From CAZKWG01 sp964615375 (GTDB taxonomy: Bacteria > Myxococcota_A > UBA796 > CAZKWG01): DNA of 64,000 nucleotides. The translations under genes and the position numbers were made by a program. The stretch is taken from assembly GCA_964615375.1 (NCBI GenBank), contig CAZTOW010000001.1, positions 310,001-374,000 on the forward strand, read 5' to 3'. The notes under the pieces were generated by a model. That model was given only the letters and a program-made list of their open reading frames with translations, was not told the DNA's origin and made no database searches. Of this stretch, positions 18,061 to 24,832 are shown one piece after another (the stretch's first letter is position 1; every line of letters begins with the position of its first letter).

Positions 18061-19257
18061 ATGGCCCGGCCTTCCCCTCGCGTCGCCAAGACGCGACCCC
18101 CGGTCGCGCATTGGCGCTTTCGATGCCTGCAAGCGAGATCCGACCATGAACCAGGGAGCCATCTTCCAGAACGCGGGATAGATCGTCCTCTCCCGTCCCC
18201 CTCCGCCATCGGAGTCCTCCTGCCCTCCCCGCTGCTCCCGAGCCTGCCGGACAACTACGCCGAGGTCCTCGACGCTCTGAAGTCTGAGGTCCGCAGCGCG
18301 AGGACCCGCGCCGCGCTCGCGGCGAACACGGAGCTCGTGAAGCTCTACTTCGCCATCGGCCGCAGGATCGCCGAGCAGGGTTCAACCTGGGGTGAGCGCA
18401 CGGTGACGCGCCTCGCCGACGACCTGCGACGCGCGTTCCCGGACATGAAGGGCTTCTCAAGGGCAAACCTGTTCAATATGCGACGGGCCTGGCTCGTCTG
18501 GGCCGAGGCGCCTGAGCCAGTCCAACAGCTTGTTGGACTGATCCCCTGGGGTCACCACATCCTGCTCTGCACCCGCGTGACCGACCCCGACGCGCGCGCC
18601 TTCTATCTGCGCGCCACCATCGAGCATGGCTGGAGCCGCGCCATTCTCGGGCTTCAGGTGGACATGCGACTGCATGAGCGCCAGGGCCGCGCCGTTCACA
18701 ACTTCGTGGCGACGCTCCCTCCTCCGACCTCCGACCTGGCCCAGCAGGCGCTGAAAGACCCCTACATCTTCGACTTTCTCAGCGGCGAGGACGCTGCGCT
18801 GGAGCGTGAGGTGGAGCGGTCCCTGGTCGCGCACATCGAGCGGTTCCTGCTCGAGCTTGGCGCGGGCTTCGCCTTCGTTGGCCGTCAGGTTCCCCTGGAG
18901 GTCGGAGGCACCGACTACTACATCGATCTGCTCTTCTATCACCTGAAGCTGCGCAGCTTCGTGGTCGTCGAGCTAAAGGCGCGCCCCTTTGAGCCGGGCG
19001 ATGTCGGCCAGATCAACTTCTACCTGTCCGCCGTCGATGATCGGATGCGGCATGCCAGCGACGCCCCCACCATCGGGCTGCTGCTTTGCAAGGGTAAGGA
19101 CCGGATCAAGGCAGAGTATGCGCTGCGCGGCCTCAACAGGCCCATTGGCGTCGCGGATTGGGAGGCGCGTCTGGTGGAGGCGCTCCCGGAGGACCTGGCC
19201 AGTAGCCTGCCGAGCGTCGAGGAGATCGAGCGTGAGCTCTCGGAGCCCCGGACCTGA
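18061..19257 (+). CDS. DUF1016/YhcG-type PDDEXK nuclease domain protein
   Basis: From about codon 60 the product matches the YhcG/DUF1016 layout. It has an N-terminal helical domain (NYAEVLDALKSEVRSARTRA, then LYFAIGRRI) and a C-terminal PD-(D/E)XK nuclease-like domain with IDLLFYHLKLR followed by VVVELKA and a GQINFYLSAVDD segment. Such proteins are commonly encoded beside type I R-M systems and are thought to act in DNA defence, which fits the hsd operon 2.8 kb away. The start is uncertain. The only in-frame ATG, at 18061, adds about 60 residues of Pro/Arg-rich sequence that does not look like the family, and no ATG, GTG or TTG lies between it and the domain. A CTG start near 18230, or loss of the original 5' end, is possible. 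Confidence 0.8.
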   Translation: MARPSPRVAKTRPPVAHWRFRCLQARSDHEPGSHLPERGIDRPLPSPSAIGVLLPSPLLPSLPDNYAEVLDALKSEVRSARTRAALAANTELVKLYFAIGRRIAEQGSTWGERTVTRLADDLRRAFPDMKGFSRANLFNMRRAWLVWAEAPEPVQQLVGLIPWGHHILLCTRVTDPDARAFYLRATIEHGWSRAILGLQVDMRLHERQGRAVHNFVATLPPPTSDLAQQALKDPYIFDFLSGEDAALEREVERSLVAHIERFLLELGAGFAFVGRQVPLEVGGTDYYIDLLFYHLKLRSFVVVELKARPFEPGDVGQINFYLSAVDDRMRHASDAPTIGLLLCKGKDRIKAEYALRGLNRPIGVADWEARLVEALPEDLASSLPSVEEIERELSEPRT

Positions 19258-19724
19258 CCTACGTACAGCGCCTCGGCATCAACCCACCCCGCGTGGAGGA
19301 CGTAAGGCCGCGCAGCTCGCTGCTGGCCCGCATGGTCACGGCGATCGTCCCCACATTCCAGGGGTTGTGCCGTCTCCGTTGAGCGGTTTTCTGAGGAAGC
19401 CCTGTCGGATACATACTCATGTATCATGGGGCCGGACCGCAGTTCAGAATGAGCGTTGTGGCGCGCTTATCTGGACATCGGGCGGAATGAACCGCCAAGG
19501 TGCAAAGAGCGCAAAGGTACGGCGCGAGGAGAGCTCCTGCAGACAAGCTTCTGTCGTGCAGACTCCTGGACAGGAAGCACGGAAGAAGCAGGTGCCTTCG
19601 TTCTGGGGCGCCGCACCGCCTCCTCTGTCACCACCAGCCGATGTCGGTCCCGTTGCCCCTGTGGCGGCCCCCACGGCGAGTGGTAGACTACAGGACATTC
19701 ACGACCCGTTATGGAGAATCCAAA
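19258..19724. other. Non-coding stretch with repeat fragments
   Basis: I see no gene here. It contains a small inverted repeat (GATACAT and ATGTATC, 19408-19425), a CGCCAAGGTGCAAAGAGCGC sequence at about 19491-19510 resembling the ends of the dispersed repeat family, and the right copy of the 24-bp direct repeat (19662-19685). A ribosome binding site, GGAG, precedes the ATG at 19725. Confidence 0.6.
19662..19685 (+). repeat. 24-bp direct repeat, right copy
   Basis: An exact copy of 17859-17882 placed 40 bases before the second Gly-Glu lipoprotein gene. In the matching frame it encodes CGGPHGEW and a stop, the same ending as the 15541 gene, so it is either the stub of a lost paralogue or the second end of an insertion. 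Confidence 0.9.
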
Positions 19725-21008
19725 ATGCGCGACATCCTCCTCCTGCTGCTCGCGGCCTGCGATGGCAAGGTCATCGAGGGTACCCAACCTGGAGACTGCA
19801 CAGACGGCGCCGACAATGACGCCGACGGCGCTTTTGACTGCGACGACGACGGCTGCGCGGGCGCCCCGTCCTGCGACAGCGGAGAGGGTGAAGGCGAGGG
19901 CGAAGGCGAAGGCGAAGGCGAAGGCGAGGGCGAAGGCGAAGGCGAGGGCGAAGGCGAGGGCGAGGGCGAGGGCGAGGGCGAGGGCGAGCCCGCCTACGAC
20001 GTCTGCGCCTCGGGCGGCGCGCCCTACACCGAGATTCAGGACGCCATCGACGACGCCGACGACGGCGCCACGATCACCGTCTGCGCCGGCACCTACACCG
20101 AGACCTTGTTCATCGCCCAGGGCCTCACCCTCGTGGGCTCCGATGGGGCGGCCTCCACGATGATTGACGCCGAGGGTGTCGGCACCGTGGTGGACATCCT
20201 GAGCTACGGGGAGGTGACGCTGCGCGGGCTCACGCTGACGGGCGGCGCGGGGGAGGAGGTCGGCGCGCTCTCCAGCGTCGGGGCGACCGTGACCCTGGAC
20301 GAGGTGCGTGTGGTCAACAACGAGGCGGAGGTCGCGCCAGTGGTCGTCGAGGACGGGGTGTTGATGGTCACGGACAGCGAGATCTCCGGGAACACCTCGG
20401 TGGACGTGGACGCCATCCTGGCCCAGGAGGCGGAGCTCACGCTGGTCCGCGCGACCATCGCCGAGAACACCGCCGAATGGGACGAGGACGCGGCCTACGT
20501 GGTGCAGCAGCTCGGCGGCGGCTCGACCGAGATCTACAACTCCCTGTTCTACGGGCACGAGCACAAGGGCTACGCGGTCTTCAGCAACGGAGACGCCATC
20601 TTCGTCGTCAACACGGTCTTCGACCTCGGCGAGCTCAGCTCCGCCGTCGGGACGGGCGACTACTTCGGGACGGCGTACACGGACATCACCCTGCAGAACA
20701 ACATCCTCTTCACGGAGGCGCGCGACGTCGCGGGCGTGGTCGGCACCCCGCGCGGGAACACGACCATCGAGTACACGCTCTTCGACGGGACCACCTACGC
20801 CTACTGTGTAAGCTCCTGCTACGAGAGCCCCAGCGGGACGGGCTGCGTGGAGGCCGATCCGCGCTTCACGGACCTCGACGCGCGCGACTACAGCCTGGAT
20901 CCCTACTCCCCGGCCATCGACGCAGGCAACCCCGCCGCGGCCTACGACGACCTGGACGGGACCCGCAACGACATGGGCATCTACGGCGGCCCGATGACCT
21001 GGGAGTGA
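19725..21008 (+). CDS. Gly-Glu-repeat lipoprotein with a single beta-helix domain
   Basis: The ATG at 19725, preceded by GGAG, encodes a clean lipoprotein signal (LLLLLAAC, Cys12); the longer open frame upstream is rejected. A DGADNDADGAFDCDDDGC segment (about 27-45) is a MopE-like Asp/Cys calcium-type motif. A run of Gly-Glu repeats follows (54-88), then one right-handed beta-helix domain starting with PYTEIQDAIDDADDG and ending with DLDGTRNDMGIYGGP, the same end signature as both halves of the 15541 product. The two genes are paralogues with an almost identical leader (GGAGTCCAAG versus GGAGAATCCAAA before ATG). The product is probably on the cell surface; its ligand is unknown. Confidence 0.86.
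   Translation: MRDILLLLLAACDGKVIEGTQPGDCTDGADNDADGAFDCDDDGCAGAPSCDSGEGEGEGEGEGEGEGEGEGEGEGEGEGEGEGEGEGEPAYDVCASGGAPYTEIQDAIDDADDGATITVCAGTYTETLFIAQGLTLVGSDGAASTMIDAEGVGTVVDILSYGEVTLRGLTLTGGAGEEVGALSSVGATVTLDEVRVVNNEAEVAPVVVEDGVLMVTDSEISGNTSVDVDAILAQEAELTLVRATIAENTAEWDEDAAYVVQQLGGGSTEIYNSLFYGHEHKGYAVFSNGDAIFVVNTVFDLGELSSAVGTGDYFGTAYTDITLQNNILFTEARDVAGVVGTPRGNTTIEYTLFDGTTYAYCVSSCYESPSGTGCVEADPRFTDLDARDYSLDPYSPAIDAGNPAAAYDDLDGTRNDMGIYGGPMTWE
19884..19989 (+). repeat. Hexanucleotide-based Gly-Glu coding repeat
   Basis: About 17 units of GAGGGC/GAAGGC type encode the acidic spacer of the second lipoprotein, shorter than the equivalent run at 15691-15920. Confidence 0.9.
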
Positions 21009-21150
21009 CGCCGTGACGACCCTTGGACCAGAGCCCACCACCAGACGGCGAAGCCCCTTCCCACCCCATCGGGCGCGGCCGATCGACCACGACCCGCCAC
21101 GATTCCCTCTCGCGTCGACTCCGCGCACTCCGCGTACTCCGCGGTAAAAC
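21009..21150. repeat. Diverged right half of the MITE-like element
   Basis: This segment aligns with 9455-9600. Shared blocks include CACCAGACGGCGAAGCCCC, CCCACCCCATCG and CACGACCCGCCACGAT, and it ends in the same kind of CGTCGACTC...CGCGG terminal motif. It lies directly after the second Gly-Glu lipoprotein gene. The remainder up to 21337 contains open but start-less coding-like sequence noted under the next gene. Confidence 0.75.
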
Positions 21151-21337
21151 GCCCGAATTCATCGATCCACCACACCAGATCCTCTGCGCCGGGACCATCC
21201 CTCCCGCCACCAGCCCCGCCCCGGTGCTACCCTGACTCTCCACCCCTCCTTCCACAGGTGCCGCCTTCGAGACCCTCGGCCTGTTCTTCTTCGGCTCCAT
21301 CCTGCTGGCCGCGTCCCTCGGCCTGCTGGCCGCCCTG

Positions 21338-21670
21338 GTGCCCGTGCGGGCCTGGATCTCCTGGATGCTGGCCTTCCTTCCCATTCTGGCGCCGATCTGG
21401 CTCGCCGCGGCCTGGATTGAGCTAAGTGATCTAGTCAAAACCCTTCTACAACGCCCCCAGCCCAGACCGCTCCCCGTCGCCCCCGTGACCTCGGATCATG
21501 GCCTGGAGGCCCTCTTCATCCTCGAGTGGCACGGCCTCGTCCTGATCGCCGCCCTGCTCGGCGTGCTCGCCATCCGGGTTCCGCTCCACCTCATCCGGCT
21601 CCTCTGGCGCCGTCTTCGACCGGCCCCGTCGGACCCCGCGCTCAGAACGAGATCGGGTGAATCTGCGTGA
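21338..21670 (+). CDS. Small membrane protein, probably 5'-truncated
   Basis: A GTG at 21338 gives 110 residues with two hydrophobic segments (about 5-27 and 60-85) and an Arg/Pro-rich tail; the family is not recognised. The frame stays open upstream to about 21236 and encodes a further hydrophobic stretch (LGLFFFGSILLAASLGLLAA), but no ATG, GTG or TTG is available there. This suggests that the original 5' end was lost when the adjacent repeat was inserted. The 3' end overlaps the convergent gene at 21642 by 29 bases. It could be a non-functional remnant. Confidence 0.45.
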   Translation: MPVRAWISWMLAFLPILAPIWLAAAWIELSDLVKTLLQRPQPRPLPVAPVTSDHGLEALFILEWHGLVLIAALLGVLAIRVPLHLIRLLWRRLRPAPSDPALRTRSGESA

Positions 21671-23447
21671 TCAGCGCGACCGGGACGAAGGGCCCTCCTC
21701 CTGTCGTCGGGACCTCCGCGATCGCGCGCTGGACCAGCGCCCGCTGGCGTTGAACCAGGGCCTCGCGCAGAGAGGTCGCGGCGGGCTCCAGCAGCAGGCT
21801 GTGGAAGGCGCTCGCTGAGCCCACCTCCAGGCGGCGTGTCGCCCAGCACAGCAGATCGTCGAACAGCAGCATCGTCCCCAGATCGTCGGCCGCCTCAGGC
21901 AGGGCCAGGAAGGGGCCTGGAGACTCCAGGCGGCGCGCCGCCTTCAGATCCTGGAGCACGGGCGTGACCTGGTCCGCGGGCCAGCCCAGCGCCCGGCCCA
22001 GGTTCTCCGCCCCTCGCAGGCCGCGGGCCGAGAGCAGCCTCACCAGGATGTGCGGGAGCCGCGTGCGCGCGCGAAAGGTCGCTCCCTGGCCCAGGCTGAT
22101 GGCCCGCGCCTCCAGCATCCCCACCAGCTCGTCGAGGCGCGCCCGCCGATCGTCCACCGAGCGCGCCTGGTGGAAGCCGATCAGGCGGCGGAGGTACAGG
22201 GTCTCGGCGGGGGAGAGACAAAAGCAGCGCGTGAAGAGCTCCAGGTCGTCCTCGTCGAGCGGATAGCGGCGCTTGTAGCGCGGGTATCGGATGTAGTTGA
22301 GGCGAGACATCCTCAGCCCGGCGGCGACGAGGGCCTTGCCGGAGGAGGGCCGGCTGGTGCCCCGGTTCGCCAGCAGGGCCGCCTCCAGCCACCGATCCAG
22401 GCGGCTGAAGTGGAAGGGGTCGGCGTGGCGGCCGGGGCGTCGGGGCGGGGCGTCGGGTGGATCGGGGGGGAGGGGGATGAGGGACGGGGGCTCAGGGACC
22501 TCTACGGGAGGGCCGTCAGCCCGGCGCAGCAGGAGGGCGAGGAGGGTCTGCTGGATGATGTGATCGGCGGGGACGTCGCCCGGATCGGGCGGGAGCTCCT
22601 CGGGCAGTACGCGCCGAAGGCCGATGTCGTGAGAGAGGTCGAGCGTCTCGGACACGCGCTCCCAACCCCAGGGGATCAGCTCGGACTCCGGGATCAGGCC
22701 TATGTGCAGCGTGCGGCTGACTTCTGTGGGGCCAAGGAGCAGGGCGCGGCGAGCGTGGTGGAGGCTCTCCGCGGGCCCGGGGGGCGTGGCGCCGCCTTTC
22801 GGGAGTGCCTCCAAAGCCGTCGTCCTGAGCCTGCCCGAGCCGTCGGGTTGGAGGTAGCCGTGTCTCTCCAGGTCTCTCAAGGTGTCGGCGATGGCGCGTG
22901 GTGCCGCGACATGTCCAAGAGACACCGCCAGTCGCGACGGGTTGGGATTGAAGTTCGGGCACTGCGCGGCCGTCCAGATTGCCACGCCGAGCCAGGTCGT
23001 GAGGGGGTCTCCTCTCTCCCGTCCGTGGGCGAGCACCACGCCCGACCGCGCATACGAGAGCGCGAGAGGGCGCAGCGTTGGCTCCAGCGCCCTCATCTCG
23101 GCGCGGGCGCGGCTGCGCTTCGCGGCGCTCCGGGTGCGCTGAGACGCCATCCACCACAACAGCCAGCGCGTCCAGGTCTCGTCCAGGCCGAGGGTGAAGA
23201 AGAGCCGGCGCGCCAGCTCCTCGCCCAGGTGGCGACGCCTGCCGCCGATGAGGTTCCCCAGGGTGGACCCGTGTATCCCCGCCGCCGCCGCCAACGCCTC
23301 CTTGGTGGAGAAGGCCCCCGTCTCCAGGGCGTACTGCACCAGATGGCGTACCCAGGTCCGGTAGTCCTTGATCCCCTCGGGGGAGGGAGGCGGCGGGGGG
23401 CGCGAGCCGGGCGGGCGGCCGCGCCGTCGGGGAGATCTCTCCAGCAT
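21642..23447 (-). CDS. Large regulator-like protein with duplicated TIGR02147/DUF4423-type modules
   Basis: I prefer the ATG at 23447, which has GGAGG eight bases upstream, over a GTG three codons earlier; it gives 601 residues. An N-terminal Arg/Pro-rich stretch precedes a first module (about 25-190). This has a DYRTWVRHLVQYALE opening, a helix-turn-helix-like segment ending in NLIGGRRRHLGEELA, and a later DLERHGYLQPDGSGRL winged-helix-like end. A second related module (about 355-540) has SRLNYIRYPRYKR, AETLYLRRLIGFHQAR and QDLKAARRLES. The pattern resembles the TIGR02147/DUF4423 family of putative regulators found in Fibrobacter, Bdellovibrio and Myxococcota, here apparently in tandem. The assignment is from pattern only. 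It is divergent from the 23645 gene, which it might regulate. Confidence 0.6.
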   Translation of the reverse strand: MLERSPRRRGRPPGSRPPPPPSPEGIKDYRTWVRHLVQYALETGAFSTKEALAAAAGIHGSTLGNLIGGRRRHLGEELARRLFFTLGLDETWTRWLLWWMASQRTRSAAKRSRARAEMRALEPTLRPLALSYARSGVVLAHGRERGDPLTTWLGVAIWTAAQCPNFNPNPSRLAVSLGHVAAPRAIADTLRDLERHGYLQPDGSGRLRTTALEALPKGGATPPGPAESLHHARRALLLGPTEVSRTLHIGLIPESELIPWGWERVSETLDLSHDIGLRRVLPEELPPDPGDVPADHIIQQTLLALLLRRADGPPVEVPEPPSLIPLPPDPPDAPPRRPGRHADPFHFSRLDRWLEAALLANRGTSRPSSGKALVAAGLRMSRLNYIRYPRYKRRYPLDEDDLELFTRCFCLSPAETLYLRRLIGFHQARSVDDRRARLDELVGMLEARAISLGQGATFRARTRLPHILVRLLSARGLRGAENLGRALGWPADQVTPVLQDLKAARRLESPGPFLALPEAADDLGTMLLFDDLLCWATRRLEVGSASAFHSLLLEPAATSLREALVQRQRALVQRAIAEVPTTGGGPFVPVALITQIHPISF

Positions 23448-23644
23448 CCCACACACCTCCAGCGCTTCTTGTAGCAGCCACGCGGGCTGCTCAGGCGGCC
23501 CCGTTCATTCGATCCGAAAAGGCCAGCCGGGCTTGGGTCGGCTCGGAGGCCGCCTGGGACGCCGGGAGAGCCTGATCGGAGACGCACCGGAAATATTCTT
23601 GCTCTTCGGCGAAGCGGAGTGTTATTGCCCGCTCTGGAGGTCCC

Positions 23645-24145
23645 ATGCTCCGACGCGCCGCGCTCCTCTCGCTCGCCCTCATCTACCCTCTCGCGGAGGC
23701 GAAAGCGGGAGGCGGCTGGGTAGGTGGCCCCTTCAAGCTCCAGGCGTACTCCCAGTCACTGTCCCTGAAGGGTCAGATTCGCGGCCTCACCTGGGTCGGG
23801 TCCCACGGCCGCGTCTACCAGCCGCTGCCGTCCCCGCGCCCTCTCGACGACATCGGGACCCTCACCCCGCCGCCCGGAGCCTGGGACGCCGTCATCGTCT
23901 CTGCTTCCAATCTGGTCCTGGTGGATGGGACGCACAGACTCGCGCTGCCCGCGAGCTCGCTGGAGCTCGTGCTGGACGAGCCGGTCCAGGGCGGCGCCCC
24001 GGTCGCGCTCCAGCTCGACCTGGAGCTGTCCCCCGACGCCCTGTCCGGCTTCGCAGTCGCTGACGCGCTCTCCGAGGCTGACCCCCGCCTCGCGCCGCTC
24101 CTGCGCGGGCTACAGGACGGCGGGCGCCTGATCCTCGCGCGCTGA
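23645..24145 (+). CDS. Secreted hypothetical protein
   Basis: The ATG follows GGAGG at seven bases and encodes a 20-residue signal peptide (MLRRAALLSLALIYPLAEAKA) ending in an AxA-type cleavage site. The mature protein, about 145 residues, has no Cys pair, membrane segment or motif that I recognise. It is rich in Leu, Pro and Asp and looks beta-strand-prone. It is divergent from the large regulator-like gene with 197 bases between them. A periplasmic location is the only prediction I can support. Confidence 0.7.
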   Translation: MLRRAALLSLALIYPLAEAKAGGGWVGGPFKLQAYSQSLSLKGQIRGLTWVGSHGRVYQPLPSPRPLDDIGTLTPPPGAWDAVIVSASNLVLVDGTHRLALPASSLELVLDEPVQGGAPVALQLDLELSPDALSGFAVADALSEADPRLAPLLRGLQDGGRLILAR

Positions 24146-24238
24146 GGCGCTCCCGAGCCCTCTCGCGCGCGGCGCGCAGATCCGCTGCCCGTCGTCGTCG
24201 CTCACGTGTCCAACCGGGCAAGCCCCCTCGGAGAGCCC

Positions 24239-24748
24239 ATGGACACGCAGACCCCGCACGCCCCGTCCCCCGCCGGCCCCGTCGAGCGCGCCCTGGAGTG
24301 GGCGCTCTGGCAGTCGCGCTGGCTCATGCTGGTGCCCGTCCTGGGCCTGCTGGCCAGCGTGGCCTGGTTCGCGCTCCACGCCGTACTCCACGTCGCTGAG
24401 GCCTTCCAGACCGAGGACGGGACGGAGGCGATGATCCTGCACATCGAGGCCATGGACGCGAGCCTGCTGGCCGCGGCCAGCGTGATCTTCGCGCTGGGTC
24501 TCTACGAGCTCTTCATCTCCAAGATCAACGTGGGCGACTCGGAGCAGGCCCGCGGCGTGCTGGTCATCAGCAGCCTGGACGATCTGAAGAGCAAGCTGGG
24601 CAAGATCATCCTCATGCTCCTGGTCGTGCGCTTCTTCAAGCTGGTCCAGAGCTTCGTGCCCCAGAGCGCGACCGACGTGCTGGCCTTCGCCGGCGGCGTC
24701 CTGGCCATGGCCGTGACCCTCTACCTGCTCAAGGGGCGCAACGAGTAG
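24239..24748 (+). CDS. UPF0114 (YqhA) family membrane protein
   Basis: The ATG at 24239 with GGAGAG upstream gives 169 residues. Three or four hydrophobic segments (about 25-47, 70-95, 118-140 and 146-163) and the signature ERALEWALWQSRW...YELFISKI...DLKSKLGKII match the UPF0114/YqhA family of inner-membrane proteins, whose function is unknown. It is the first of six co-directional genes that continue with dynamin-like GTPases and an M48 protease. The gap to the next gene is 84 bases, so membership of the same transcript is plausible but not certain. Confidence 0.85.
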   Translation: MDTQTPHAPSPAGPVERALEWALWQSRWLMLVPVLGLLASVAWFALHAVLHVAEAFQTEDGTEAMILHIEAMDASLLAAASVIFALGLYELFISKINVGDSEQARGVLVISSLDDLKSKLGKIILMLLVVRFFKLVQSFVPQSATDVLAFAGGVLAMAVTLYLLKGRNE

Positions 24749-24832
24749 AGCCCGCTTGCCCTCCATCATCGGACAGGTAAGGAGACACCGACGCCCCCCG
24801 CTTTCCTCCGGGGCGTTGGTGGAGCCCGCACG

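Noticed and set aside
15553..18162. Minus-strand frame of 869 codons opposite the Gly-Glu lipoprotein as a real Ala/Leu-rich repeat protein
   Set aside because: It is the complement of the Gly-Glu repeat and has no start signal; its repetitive Leu-Ala run simply mirrors the hexanucleotide repeat.
19408..19425. GATACAT...ATGTATC inverted repeat as an operator
   Set aside because: Only seven base pairs, no adjacent start codon and no second copy seen; recorded only in the non-coding entry.
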